Origin: JACCUZ01 sp038246575
GTDB taxonomy: Bacteria > Actinomycetota > Actinomycetes > JACCUZ01
Assembly (NCBI GenBank): GCA_038246575.1
Contig: JBBRVU010000014.1
Location: 1 to 41,635, forward strand
Length of the DNA: 41,635 nt
Direction of reading: 5' to 3'
Made by a program: the position numbers and the translations under genes. The stretch's first letter is position 1; each line of letters opens with the position of its first letter. The notes under the pieces are model-generated. The model was not told where the DNA came from and searched no databases. It worked only from the letters and a program-made list of their open reading frames with translations. Positions 31,286 to 40,364 of the stretch are shown here, piece by piece.

Positions 31286-33184
31286 GTGCTGCGAGGACAC
31301 CTGCGGCGCTTTGGCGTCGTCATCGCTCTGGTGGTCACTGCTCTCGCCTCCGCGGCGGCCAATGCGCCGGAGGTGGTCACGGCCAGGGCCGACACGATCG
31401 AGGTGAGCGACGCCCCGCCGACCGCAACCGTGCGCATCGATCCGGGCGCCGGCCTGGGTGGGTACGCCACCCCGAACGTCGAGGTGGCCAGGGGTGGAAC
31501 CCTCAGCGTCATCAATCTGGACCGAAGCCGGCACTCGGTCACCTCAGACGACCGTGACGCGAGTGGCAACGCGTTGTTCGCGGTGGTCGTGAACCCTGGT
31601 GCCACCGCCTCGGTGGATGGTGTCGCGGCGTTGGCTCCGGGCCGGTACCCCTTCCACTGCATCTTCCACAGTGCCACCATGCGCGGGGTCCTGACGATCT
31701 CGGGCACCGGAGAGGGCGTCGAGCCTGCCCAGCTGTCCTTCGACCAGCCGCTGGTGCAACCGGCGACGCTGCGGACGTCAAGGATCCGCCTCCCGGTCAC
31801 GAGGACGGGTGTGCGGATCATGCCGACCGGGCCGTTGACAAGCATGTGGACCTACGGCGGCAGCTACCCCGGCCCCACGATCGTGCGACCGGCGGGGAAG
31901 GACACCAAAATCACCCTGGCCAATCGGCTTCCGTCGCGTGCCAGTCTCTCGATGCACCTGCACGGCGACCACCACCGGTACCAAGACGATGGGCAGCCCA
32001 CAAGGTTCCTGGTCAAGCATGGCAAATCCAGGACCTACGACTTCCCACTCGTTGACGGAGGTCGTCCCGAGCGCGCTGCCTTCCTCTGGTACCACGACCA
32101 CCGCATGATGGCGACGACACGCAACAACTGGCTCGGCCTGCAAGGGATGTTCCTGATCACCGATGGCAGGACCAAGAAGCTCGGCCTGCCGAGCGGGCGG
32201 TACGACGTGCCGTTGATGGTCTCCGAGCGCAGCCTTGACGACAACAACCAGCTGGTGCCTGTCATGCATCACAAGACGCCGATGACCGGCCCGATGGCAC
32301 CGCCGAACGACGCCACCGTCGGTGACCGCATCCTCGTCAACGGTCGCTTCGCGCCGTACCTCGAGGTCGCCACTCACCGTTACCGCCTCCGGCTGCTCAA
32401 CTCGTCACCATTCACGGCGTACGACTTCGCGCTCTCGGACGGGCGTCCGTTCGTGCAGGTCGGCACCGGGAACGGGCTCCTGCCAAAGCCCGTCGTCCGC
32501 CAGGAGATCCTGCTCGGTCCGGCGCAGCGCGCCGATGTCGTCGTGGACTTCCGTGGCGAGCTGGGCACGGACGTCGTTCTGCAGAGCGTGCCGCGGCGCA
32601 ATGCGCCTCCCGGGGCGGCTGGGTCGCCGCTCGCGCAGCTCATGCAGTTCCGGGTTCGCGGAGCGGTGTCCGACTCCAGCAGCCTGCCCGCCAAACTCCG
32701 TCCCGCGCCAGTGATGCGACAACCGAAGCGTGTGTCTGCGGTCTGGTCGGTCGGGCTGGCTAGAACCAGGGCTGGCACAGCCTGGACGTTCAATGGGAAA
32801 CCGTTCGACCCCAAGACCGTCGTGCACAAGGTGGACAAGGACTCGACCCAGCTGTGGGAGCTCCGGAACGACACAAAGATGACCCACTTCGTGCACCTGC
32901 ACGAGGAGCTCTGGCGCACGGTCCGGCGCGACGGCAGGGCACCGCCGCCCTGGGAACGCGGGGTCGAGGACACGTGGCGACTGGACCCAGGGGAACGCGT
33001 TCGCGTGATGGCGAAGTTCACCGACTACACCGGCGTCTTCATGGTCCACTGCCACATGCTCGACCACGAGGACGATGGGCTGATGGCGCAGTTCGCCGTC
33101 GTGAACCCCAGGACAGGCAGGCTGCCCACGGGATACAGGTACGACCCGGCGGGCGGACCCGCTGCGCGAGCACGACGGCTGTGA
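31286..33184 (+). CDS. Secreted multicopper oxidase with an extra N-terminal cupredoxin domain
   Basis: The product is 632 aa with an N-terminal signal segment (GVVIALVVTALASAAANA). Residues 40-140 form a plastocyanin-like domain with copper ligands H83, C125, H128 and M132. A three-domain multicopper oxidase follows: HLHG (224-227), WYHDH (268-272), THFVHLHE with H534, H537 and H539, and HCHMLDHEDDGLM with H588, C589, H590, H594 and M600. All ligands for the type 1 and trinuclear copper sites are present. The extra domain could pass electrons to the oxidase. The substrate is unknown; CotA/bilirubin-oxidase-like enzymes are the nearest pattern. The start is GTG 31286, with a weak ribosome-binding site. 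Confidence 0.88.
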   Translation: MLRGHLRRFGVVIALVVTALASAAANAPEVVTARADTIEVSDAPPTATVRIDPGAGLGGYATPNVEVARGGTLSVINLDRSRHSVTSDDRDASGNALFAVVVNPGATASVDGVAALAPGRYPFHCIFHSATMRGVLTISGTGEGVEPAQLSFDQPLVQPATLRTSRIRLPVTRTGVRIMPTGPLTSMWTYGGSYPGPTIVRPAGKDTKITLANRLPSRASLSMHLHGDHHRYQDDGQPTRFLVKHGKSRTYDFPLVDGGRPERAAFLWYHDHRMMATTRNNWLGLQGMFLITDGRTKKLGLPSGRYDVPLMVSERSLDDNNQLVPVMHHKTPMTGPMAPPNDATVGDRILVNGRFAPYLEVATHRYRLRLLNSSPFTAYDFALSDGRPFVQVGTGNGLLPKPVVRQEILLGPAQRADVVVDFRGELGTDVVLQSVPRRNAPPGAAGSPLAQLMQFRVRGAVSDSSSLPAKLRPAPVMRQPKRVSAVWSVGLARTRAGTAWTFNGKPFDPKTVVHKVDKDSTQLWELRNDTKMTHFVHLHEELWRTVRRDGRAPPPWERGVEDTWRLDPGERVRVMAKFTDYTGVFMVHCHMLDHEDDGLMAQFAVVNPRTGRLPTGYRYDPAGGPAARARRL

Positions 33185-33304
33185 CACCCTGCTCGACGCC
33201 TCAGGCCCGGCCGCGCGCGAGTCGGTAGACCATCACCTCCGTGACACTGGCCACGCTGGACTCGCCCAGGCCGGGGACCTCGTGCTGCGGGTCATCAACT
33301 TCAC

Positions 33305-33333
33305 TTGACGACTTCCGCCAACGGGAGCACCGT
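33305..33333 (+). promoter_or_regulatory. Promoter of the 188-aa secreted protein
   Basis: TTGACG (33305-33310) and CACCGT (33328-33333) are separated by 17 nt. The predicted transcript starts about 33 nt before the GTG and carries the AGGGG ribosome-binding site at 33361. Confidence 0.4.
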
Positions 33334-33372
33334 GTCGGCAGTTCCCCGTGAAACGACGACAGGGGTGGTCTT

Positions 33373-33939
33373 GTGTTCCGATCACTAGCCGTCACCGCCG
33401 GCTTGGCCGGCCTGCTGCTCGGGATGGGCGCGCCGGTCGCGCAGGCGAAGGCGCCGATCGAGGTCAACCACTTCAACGTGACCTTCGACGACACGTTCTC
33501 CGACTGTGGTCTGGACCTGTACGGCTCCACGACCGTCCAGGGCACCAACACGATCCGCCCCGCTCCTGGGTCGAACCAGGCGTTCCTGAGCGCGAACCAG
33601 GTGCGAGGGGTCGACACGCTCTACCTGGACGCCGGCGAGGGCAAAAACCCGTCGGGTGACTTCGTCACCGTGGCGTTCCATGCCAGGTTCCTGGAGCAGA
33701 AGGCCACGCTGGTCACGGGCAGCGTGTACACGTTCCGCCAGGTCGAGAACGGGCAGTTCACGATGCGCTCCTCGAACGGCACCCGGCTGCTCCGCGGCAA
33801 CTACCACGTCAAGATCACCCTGGTCTTCGACACCTTGGGCGACGGCGTGCCCGGCGGCATCGAGCTCAGCAGCGCCGAGGTCGTCCACGAGAACGCCAGT
33901 GGCGACTTCTGCGACACGCTGGTGGCTGTCCTCACCTGA
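33373..33939 (+). CDS. Secreted hypothetical protein (188 aa)
   Basis: The signal peptide (FRSLAVTAGLAGLLLGMGAP, then VAQA) is probably cleaved near residue 25. The mature part is beta-rich with two cysteines (SDCGLDLYG and GDFCDTL) that may form a disulphide, and segments such as GTRLLRGNYHVKITLVFDTL. I do not recognise a family, though small exported proteins of this look are common in actinobacteria. GTG 33373 has AGGGG 7 nt upstream. It follows the multicopper oxidase but has its own promoter-like sequence. Confidence 0.75.
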   Translation: MFRSLAVTAGLAGLLLGMGAPVAQAKAPIEVNHFNVTFDDTFSDCGLDLYGSTTVQGTNTIRPAPGSNQAFLSANQVRGVDTLYLDAGEGKNPSGDFVTVAFHARFLEQKATLVTGSVYTFRQVENGQFTMRSSNGTRLLRGNYHVKITLVFDTLGDGVPGGIELSSAEVVHENASGDFCDTLVAVLT

Positions 33940-34130
33940 CCGCCACCGTCCTCGCCGAGGATCCGCCAGCAGCGCGGCTGCGGCCCCGTCGTCTGCGGCA
34001 CCGTCCACGCCCGAGGCCCTCCCGCCGCAGATGGACGACCTCGATCCCCGGCCAAGGGGACGAGGATCCTGCAGGTGCCGAAGCCCGGCGGTCCGGAACG
34101 GGTGCCCTCGATTCGGCCGGCTTAAAGGGG

Positions 34131-34159
34131 CTGACGGGAGGTCGGGCCGCTGCTAGTTT
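34131..34159 (+). promoter_or_regulatory. Promoter of the 484-aa secreted protein
   Basis: CTGACG (34131-34136) and TAGTTT (34154-34159) are 17 nt apart. The ATG follows about 40 nt later, behind an AAAGGG ribosome-binding site. Confidence 0.55.
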
Positions 34160-34199
34160 CCGCGGTAGCGGATCGCCGCTCCCGACGAAAGGGCCTGTC

Positions 34200-35654
34200 A
34201 TGGTCGGTCGTGCCTGGCGCCGCACAACGCTCGCCGCAGCTCTGGTTCTGGGTGCGTCGGTCGTCACCACCACCACCGGGCCGGCCGCCGCCGGCGCGAC
34301 CGGAGGCCGCTGGACCCAGCTGTCGAGCGGCGCGGGTCTCGGCATCAGCAACGAGCCCGACGTGGCGCGCTTCGGGTCGAACCTCATCGTCACCTGGATG
34401 CAGGGCCACGACAGCAACACGTCCAGCCTCAAGACCAGGGTGGTCGGCGCCAACGCGCTGCCGACCGGGCCCGAGTCGACGGTGCTCACCTGGTCCTCGA
34501 TCAGCTCGGACCCGGCTGTGTTCCTGCTCGGCGGGACGCCCACCATCGCGTTCGGCGGCCTGCGCAGCCTCGACACGACCGACCCCTACAACGGCCCGAT
34601 GTCGTACGTACAGTCAGCCGACGGCGTCAGCTGGGCGCACGGCCCCGGCTCGTTGACCCAGTCCCGCTACGCCTACGGCGACTACGGCATCGGTGCGGTC
34701 GACGACGGGACCGGTCAGCCACTGGTCGCCCTCGCCGCGGCGAGCACCGACCACGTCACCGTGCACCACGGCATCGACGCGTCGGTGCCGGCGGCGGCAC
34801 CGGACTCATACGGGACCCCGACCAGCGAGGCGCAGGCCGTCAGCCTGGCCCGCGACAGCGCAAGCGGAGCGGCGTACGCGCTCTGGTACACGGGGAGCTC
34901 CAACCCGGACAACGGCATCCACGCGCAGCAGGTCTGGCCGCAGCTGGGCGGGCTTCAGTCCGCACCGCTGTCCAGCGTGCAGTTCTCCGGTGCACCGACG
35001 TCGGTCCACCCGGGCCAGAACGTCGCCGTCGCAAACCGCATCGGTGGCGGGGTCTGGGCGGCGTACGGCTCCGGCTACCCGAGCCCGCACAAGCTGGTGC
35101 TGTGGCAGGTGGGCACCGGCAAACGGCTGGTGCTGACGCGACCAGGAGCCATCCAGTACGTCGGCATCAGCGCGGCACCCGGTGGGCGGATGTGGGTCTG
35201 GTGGGTCGAGGGCAACGCGGTCTTCGCGACCCGGACCAACCCTTCCGTCACCGCGGCCGGCGTCGTGCGCAGGGTCACCGCTCCCGGCGGCGCGTCACCG
35301 ACTCGCACTGCGGGCGACGGCGCCTTGGGCCCGCTCGATGTCGTCGTCAACGCCCAACCCGGATCCGGCCAGGCCGGCATCTACACCACCCGCATCGTCG
35401 AGGGCTTGCGCGTCGGGGTCACACCGGCTCGGCGGTCGGCAGCCACCGGAGGCCGCGTGAAGGTGCTCGTCACCGACGCCGGGGTGCCGGTCCGCAACGC
35501 CAAGGTCAAGGTCGGCTCGGCCAAGAAGCACACCAACGCCAAGGGCCGGGTCAGCTTCGTGGTCGCGCGGCAGGCGAGGACCGGCCGCTGGGTCGTCAAG
35601 GCGACCGCCGGCGGCTACGCCCCCGGACGCGCCCATTTCCGGGTCGTGCGCTAG
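34200..35654 (+). CDS. Secreted protein, beta-propeller-like with a C-terminal Ig-like domain
   Basis: The product is 484 aa with a signal peptide (RTTLAAALVLGASVVTTTTG, then PAAAGA). Residues 40-400 hold repeated blade-like strands with WxQ/WYTG/WWVEG patterns, resembling sialidase or exo-glycosidase beta-propellers, but no Asp-box is evident and no catalytic set could be identified. Residues 405-484 form an Ig-like or carboxypeptidase-regulatory-like domain (RVKVLVTDAGVPVRNAKVKV, then TNAKGRVSFVV). It is probably an extracellular binding protein. Start ATG 34200 with AAAGGG 6 nt upstream. Confidence 0.75.
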   Translation: MVGRAWRRTTLAAALVLGASVVTTTTGPAAAGATGGRWTQLSSGAGLGISNEPDVARFGSNLIVTWMQGHDSNTSSLKTRVVGANALPTGPESTVLTWSSISSDPAVFLLGGTPTIAFGGLRSLDTTDPYNGPMSYVQSADGVSWAHGPGSLTQSRYAYGDYGIGAVDDGTGQPLVALAAASTDHVTVHHGIDASVPAAAPDSYGTPTSEAQAVSLARDSASGAAYALWYTGSSNPDNGIHAQQVWPQLGGLQSAPLSSVQFSGAPTSVHPGQNVAVANRIGGGVWAAYGSGYPSPHKLVLWQVGTGKRLVLTRPGAIQYVGISAAPGGRMWVWWVEGNAVFATRTNPSVTAAGVVRRVTAPGGASPTRTAGDGALGPLDVVVNAQPGSGQAGIYTTRIVEGLRVGVTPARRSAATGGRVKVLVTDAGVPVRNAKVKVGSAKKHTNAKGRVSFVVARQARTGRWVVKATAGGYAPGRAHFRVVR

Positions 35655-35961
35655 CCGCGCGTCGAGGCGGTGCCATGAGGACCCACGCCGTCGCGAGCCC
35701 AAGCGACTTCTACCTGGGTTCCATTCGACGCTGAAGCGTTCTTCGACTGAAACGCACCGGGCAGCAGTCGCGGCTAACGGCACTTCCTAGCGGTTGCGAA
35801 CGGCACATCTCCTGCGCCCGGACCGGCGTTCGGTGGCACCTCGACCGGGTCGACGAAACGAGCGTTCAGTGACACCGATCGCGGCGCCGATGAGAAAGGC
35901 GCGCCGCAGTCGTCTGAGTACGGTCCGGTGAACGCGCGGCGCGCATCAAGGGAGCAACGAA
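35655..35961. other. 307-nt intergenic region
   Basis: No convincing ORF. Two similar stretches, AACGGCACTTCCT and AACGGCACATCTCCT, occur at about 35776 and 35800. The right end holds the GGGAG ribosome-binding site of the reductase gene. Nothing else could be named. Confidence 0.4.
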
Positions 35962-36531
35962 ATGAGACCACTTCGATACTCGATCAACGTCACGCTCGAC
36001 GGCTGCTGCCACCACGAGGCAGGGCTCCCCCCGGACGAGGATTCGATGCGCTACTGGACCGCTAACATCGAACGAGCCGATGCCCTGCTCTTCGGCCGGG
36101 TGACCTACGAGATGATGGAGTCGGCGTGGCGGCAGCCGGCCACGGGCACGTGGCCCGACTGGATGGATGAGTGGGAGATCCCGTTCGCCGAGACCATCGA
36201 CCGGGCGAAGAAGCACGTCGTATCGAGCACGCTGAGCGAGGTCGATTGGAATGCCGAGCTGGTGCGAGGCGATTTGGGGCAGGCGGTTCAGCGGCTCAAG
36301 CAGGAGCCAGGCGAGGGCCTGTTCGTGGGTGGCGTGACGCTCCCCCTGGCATTGGCAGATCTGGGACTGATCGACGAGTACGAGTTCCTTGTGCAACCGG
36401 TACTTGCCGGACACGGTCCGACATTGCTCGCCGGTCTGCGCAAGCGCATCCAGCTCGATCTCGTGGATCGCCATGAGTTCCGGTCGGGGACGGTCGCCCT
36501 GCTATGCCGGCCCACGCGAGTTGCGGCCTGA
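35962..36531 (+). CDS. RibD C-terminal/dihydrofolate-reductase-like protein
   Basis: The product is 189 aa and covers one DHFR-like fold. It has the typical start LRYSINVTLDGCCHH, the RADALLFGRVTYEMMESAW motif, the nucleotide-binding loop GLFVGGVTLPLALADLGLID and a closing EYEFLVQPVLAGHGPTLL segment. Such proteins are cytoplasmic NADPH-dependent reductases of mostly unknown substrate, often called YyaP-like. True folate reduction is unlikely. The ATG has AGGGAG about 8 nt upstream. It stands alone, and the long stretch after it looks degraded. Confidence 0.85.
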   Translation: MRPLRYSINVTLDGCCHHEAGLPPDEDSMRYWTANIERADALLFGRVTYEMMESAWRQPATGTWPDWMDEWEIPFAETIDRAKKHVVSSTLSEVDWNAELVRGDLGQAVQRLKQEPGEGLFVGGVTLPLALADLGLIDEYEFLVQPVLAGHGPTLLAGLRKRIQLDLVDRHEFRSGTVALLCRPTRVAA

Positions 36532-37147
36532 CGTGATTCGTCCTGGCACGTTGGCCGCTGCCTCGCGACGGAACGACGCTCAGGGCAAGCCCCCGACGAT
36601 GCGGTGTCCCAGAATGCGCGTCCCAAAACGCGCGCTGTGCAGCGCCCGGCTGCGTGGTCGGAGTGCCGGTCAGCGGCGCAAATAATGCCGGTTGCGGCCG
36701 AGCGGTGGCGGCGTTGCGCTGCTGATCACGGTGCCGCTGGTAGGCGGCCCAGGCCTTCTGACCGAGAAGGAGGACCACGGTGCGCCACACCCATCGCAGG
36801 ATCATGACTGCTCGACTGCCCGGACGGAGCCCGCCGAAACGGGTCCGGATCGCCGCGGAGGCAACCCGGCAGCGATTCGGCCCTCACGGCCCCTCGCTCG
36901 CCCATCGGCGCGCACGGCCCGGTCGTGATGTCGCGAGCGGTCCGCTGCGCGGCCTCGGTAGTCATCTCTGGGCACAGCGGCACAACGTATGTAGCCGATG
37001 TCAGCTCCGTGCTCGGAGAGCCCTGTGTGCTCAAGGGCCTGAAGGACCGGAGATCGGGGGCGCCGTGGGCGGCGCCGAGGGACGCTCCGGTGTGGGCGGC
37101 CACTGGGTCGGGGTCCGGAGCAGAAAACGGCCGGGGACGGGGCGAAC
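36532..37147. other. Long gene-poor region
   Basis: About 600 nt without a gene I can support. On the minus strand a frame from ATG 36805 starts with a membrane-like segment (MILRWVWRTVVLLLGQKAW) but then runs as low-complexity sequence into the antisense of the reductase gene, so it may be the front of a broken gene. A FAD oxidoreductase remnant adjoins on the right. The region looks like decayed DNA. Confidence 0.45.
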
Positions 37148-37264
37148 CCCCCATGGGTCCATGTCGAGGTAGGTCAAGCCGCACTCGTCGAGGCCCTCGC
37201 GGGCGAGGTAGCAGACCGCGACGAGGCCGTTGTGGCCGCTGCCCACGACGACGACGACGTCAGC
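37148..37264 (-). pseudogene. Remnant of a FAD-dependent oxidoreductase gene
   Basis: On the minus strand, right at the end of the carboxypeptidase gene, a frame reads ADVVVVVGSGHNGLVA followed by VCYLAREGLD: the beta-alpha-beta FAD-binding start of phytoene-dehydrogenase-like oxidoreductases, with the GxGxxG loop as GSGHNG. It jumps to GLTYLDMDPWG, which resembles a segment found later in such proteins, and then loses all similarity. The rest of the roughly 500-residue enzyme is absent, so this is a truncated, internally deleted fragment. Confidence 0.5.
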
Positions 37265-40200
37265 CTCCCAGCAGGTGGGCCATCGACCGCGCGACGAACT
37301 CCTCACGCATCGCCTGCGTCGTGAGGCCCTCCGCACCGAAGCCGGTGTAGACCGTGTCCTCGGTGGTCACGCCCGCGCCCTCGGTGAACGCGCTCTGCGA
37401 CCGCTCCCAGTCGTTGCTGTTAGCCGCGGAGCCCTCGGGCGGCCCGGTGACCGTCCAGCCACCGAGGTCGGACTCGAAGGACGTCTGAGCCACCTGCGAA
37501 CCGTCGGCCGAGACCGTCACGTCGTCGAGGAAGACGCCGAGGCCCTGGGTGCCCCAGTCGCTGGCATAGGTGATGGACACCTCGACCTGCTGCCCGGCGT
37601 ATGCGGACAGGTCGACGTCCCACTGCGTCCAGCCGCCCGACGTGCCCGACGCGGCGTTCCACTCGCCCGTCGTGCCAGTCGGCTCACAGTTCGGACCCTG
37701 GTAGTGATCGAGGAACGGGTGGAGCGTGTTCCAGCCCTCAGCGCAGCTGTCGCCGGGCTCCTGGGTTGTTTGCCCGTTCGCCTCCGGCAAAGTCGTCCAG
37801 TCGTCCTGGCCGACCGTGTGTGCCTCGACGAACAGGTAGTCCCAGTTCTCCTCGGTGCTGAACGAGGTCTGGAACGACAGGTTGCCGCTCGTGGCCCCGG
37901 TCAGGTCGACTGTCCGGGTGAGCCGCTTGTAGCTGACGTCGGCACGCTGGCTGGACAGGTACCACTCGCCGGTGAACGGGTCGTAGGGCGCCGCACCCGG
38001 TCGGTCCCACTCGATCGGGGCCGAACTGGAGAAAAGCGGGAACTCGTCGGGCGGCAGGAAGGACGACGTCGTGAGCAGGGACGCCGTGTGGTCCTGGTTG
38101 TCCGCCGAGTCGCCACCGTTGAAGGTGCCGGAGAACCCGGCGAAAGCACCCTCGTCGCCGGAGACCGGGAACGGGTTGAGATCGGCGTCGCTGCCCCCGT
38201 CGCTCACGTACTCGTAAGCGCCGAGGTAGTACTGGAGGAAGTCGTTGAGCAGCGGGATGCACGGGTAACTGCGGACCGTGCACTCGCCCTGCTCCTCCTC
38301 GAACGGGTTGTAGTAGTACACCCCGTCGGCTGCGGAGGCGAAGCTGGCGAACTTGCCCGTGTAGAGCAGCTTGCCGCCCTCGTTGAGGTAGTCGCGCACG
38401 GTCAGCTCCATGTCGAGTGCAAGCTCGGCAGCCGTGCCACCGGGCTGCCCCTGCTCACGCGGCACGACGTCGTCGCCGGTCTCCCACACCACGGCGTCGT
38501 AGTGGGACAGCACTCCCAGGTGGTGCGGCGCCGTGCGGCCGTTGACGTCCACGTCGTAGACGTCGGCGGAGTAGCCCGCTGCATCCAGGGCGGCGACATA
38601 GTCGTCCGCGTAGTGACCGGCGGTCCCGGACTGGGTCGGGCTGGCCCCAGTCACGTCCTCGGCGGCGAGCACCAGCACGTCCCCGCCGATGTCGTCGGCC
38701 ACGGTGTAGGTGAACCGCTCGCTCGTGACACGGCCCTTCCCGGGGCGGACTCCGGAGAACCAGACCTTGACCCCGTCCCCGCGCCCGGCGCCGCGGACGG
38801 TGCCGCGGTACTCGGCGTAGTAGGTGTCGCCCTCGTCGCCGTAGCGCTCGCCACCGTTCCACTCGCTGACCTTGGCCCTCTGCGTCCGCCCACCATCGAC
38901 GGAGTAGTTCAGCCGCAGGTTCCGCAGATCACGGCGCGCCGTGACCGCGACCGGCTGAGGGCTTCCGTGCGAGACCGTGAACGGGTCCGTGACGAACTCC
39001 CGCACCTTGAGCCCGACGGACGAGACGGGATCGTCCGGGTCCTGCGCCGACGTGGCCAGCGAGAGCGCGAAGGGGATGTTCTTCAGGAACTCCTCCTGCA
39101 CGAGCTTCTCGTCGGCAGGGAAGTTGAAGCCACTGATGCAGTCAGCAGCCTCCCACTCGTCGTCCGGGTACTTGTTGCTGATCGTCTCGCAGGTCGACAT
39201 CTCCGGGGTGTAGGCCAGCGTCCCGTACGTCTCGTGCACGTGCTCGGTCGTCTCGCCGTTGGTCGTGTAGAGCTCGGCGGAGATGTCGGGGTCGTACCCG
39301 GGGATCGCGGAGTTGTCGTCCGTCCCGGCGAGCGTCTCGTAGATCTCGTCGTCGGGCGTCGGCGTAGAGACCTGCCAACCGGTGCCGTACAGAAGCAGCT
39401 CAGCAGCAGAGTGGTAGTTGACCTGGTAGGCGAAGCCGATGCGTCTCATCAGCCCGTCGAGGGCCCTTGTCTCGGGCTCGGAGGCGGGCGACGGCCCGCG
39501 GTAGGTCTGGCTGGACGGCTCGGGAGACGAGCCCTCGTTGTCGTAGCCCCACTTTGTGGGGTAGTTGCGGTTGGGGTCGACGCCGTCGGCGTTGGTGATC
39601 GTGCCGTCCGCGTCATTGTCAGCGAGGTTCTTGCGCCAGAGCCGGTGGCCCTCGGTGAAGGTGTAGTCGTAGCCGTCCGGGTTGGACACCGGCAGGAACC
39701 ACAGCTCCGTGGTGTTCACGATGTGCGTGAGCTTGGCGTCGGAGCCGTAGCCGTCGAGGAAGTGGTGCATCAGTCGCCGGGTCATCTCGGGGGTGATCCA
39801 CTCGCGTGCGTGCTGCGCGCTGTTGTAGAGCACCGCCGGACGCTTGCCGTCCTTGAGCGCGCGAGCGTTCTTGGTCACCTTGAGCGCCAGGATCTCCTGG
39901 CCGTTCACGGACCGCCCGATGCTGACGAGCTTGGCGATCTTCGGGTGCCGCCGGGCAGTGTCCACAAGCTCGTCGCGGATGCCCCCCGGCTCGCTGTACG
40001 AGCGGAAAACCTCGTACCCCGCCGCGGCCTCCTGCGCCAGCGCCGTCGAGGCCTTCTTGCCGTTGACTCGCTTTACCGTCAGGTCGAACCCACGGTCCTG
40101 CAACTTTCGGCCCCGTCGCTCGTCCATGACCGCCTCGACCCGGACCTTGCCGTTGCGCAGCCTCCCGGTCGCGACGTCCTCGCGGTCCAGGCCTTCTGCA

Positions 40201-40364
40201 GCCAGGGAGTCGAGCTGCGCCGGCGTGAGCTCGCCGACGAACACCTCGAGCCCGCTGCCCCGATCCTTCGGTGCTGCGTTGGCCGTGGGCGCAGCCACAG
40301 CCAGGCTCGCGAACAGTGTGAAGCTGGCGAACAGTGCGACCTGAGCGCGCGATCGTGTGGGCAT
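37260..40364 (-). CDS. Secreted M14 zinc carboxypeptidase, very large
   Basis: The product is 1034 aa with a signal peptide (RAQVALFASFTLFASLAVAA, then PTANA). A pro-region of about 100 residues precedes the M14 domain: zinc ligands H185 and E188 (AQHAREW) and H318 (NYHSAAELL), with catalytic Glu388 (YTPEM). These are the ligands of carboxypeptidase T/A-like enzymes, which remove C-terminal residues from peptides. The remaining 600 residues hold Ig-like strands and a jelly-roll domain (WTQWDVDLSAYAGQQVEVSI) like those in M6 peptidases and other exoenzymes. The ATG 40362-40364 has GTGAGG about 5 nt upstream. It probably feeds on extracellular protein. Confidence 0.9.
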   Translation of the reverse strand: MPTRSRAQVALFASFTLFASLAVAAPTANAAPKDRGSGLEVFVGELTPAQLDSLAAEGLDREDVATGRLRNGKVRVEAVMDERRGRKLQDRGFDLTVKRVNGKKASTALAQEAAAGYEVFRSYSEPGGIRDELVDTARRHPKIAKLVSIGRSVNGQEILALKVTKNARALKDGKRPAVLYNSAQHAREWITPEMTRRLMHHFLDGYGSDAKLTHIVNTTELWFLPVSNPDGYDYTFTEGHRLWRKNLADNDADGTITNADGVDPNRNYPTKWGYDNEGSSPEPSSQTYRGPSPASEPETRALDGLMRRIGFAYQVNYHSAAELLLYGTGWQVSTPTPDDEIYETLAGTDDNSAIPGYDPDISAELYTTNGETTEHVHETYGTLAYTPEMSTCETISNKYPDDEWEAADCISGFNFPADEKLVQEEFLKNIPFALSLATSAQDPDDPVSSVGLKVREFVTDPFTVSHGSPQPVAVTARRDLRNLRLNYSVDGGRTQRAKVSEWNGGERYGDEGDTYYAEYRGTVRGAGRGDGVKVWFSGVRPGKGRVTSERFTYTVADDIGGDVLVLAAEDVTGASPTQSGTAGHYADDYVAALDAAGYSADVYDVDVNGRTAPHHLGVLSHYDAVVWETGDDVVPREQGQPGGTAAELALDMELTVRDYLNEGGKLLYTGKFASFASAADGVYYYNPFEEEQGECTVRSYPCIPLLNDFLQYYLGAYEYVSDGGSDADLNPFPVSGDEGAFAGFSGTFNGGDSADNQDHTASLLTTSSFLPPDEFPLFSSSAPIEWDRPGAAPYDPFTGEWYLSSQRADVSYKRLTRTVDLTGATSGNLSFQTSFSTEENWDYLFVEAHTVGQDDWTTLPEANGQTTQEPGDSCAEGWNTLHPFLDHYQGPNCEPTGTTGEWNAASGTSGGWTQWDVDLSAYAGQQVEVSITYASDWGTQGLGVFLDDVTVSADGSQVAQTSFESDLGGWTVTGPPEGSAANSNDWERSQSAFTEGAGVTTEDTVYTGFGAEGLTTQAMREEFVARSMAHLLGG

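Noticed and set aside
33201..33308. A minus-strand frame tail (reading DDPQHEVPGLGESSVASVTE) between the multicopper oxidase and the next gene.
   Set aside because: It reads like protein but has no start, and I cannot tie it to a family. A plus-strand frame over the same bases looks equally plausible, so neither is supported.
33305..33340. A possible fifth copy of the 43-bp palindrome (CCGCCAA and ACCGTGTCGGCAG are present).
   Set aside because: The pieces are in the wrong order and cannot form the stem; the stretch is better explained as a promoter.
36535..36805. A minus-strand frame starting MILRWVWRTVVLLLGQKAW.
   Set aside because: The start looks membrane-like, but the rest is low-complexity and runs antisense through the reductase gene with no sensible end. 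It is mentioned only as a possible broken gene.
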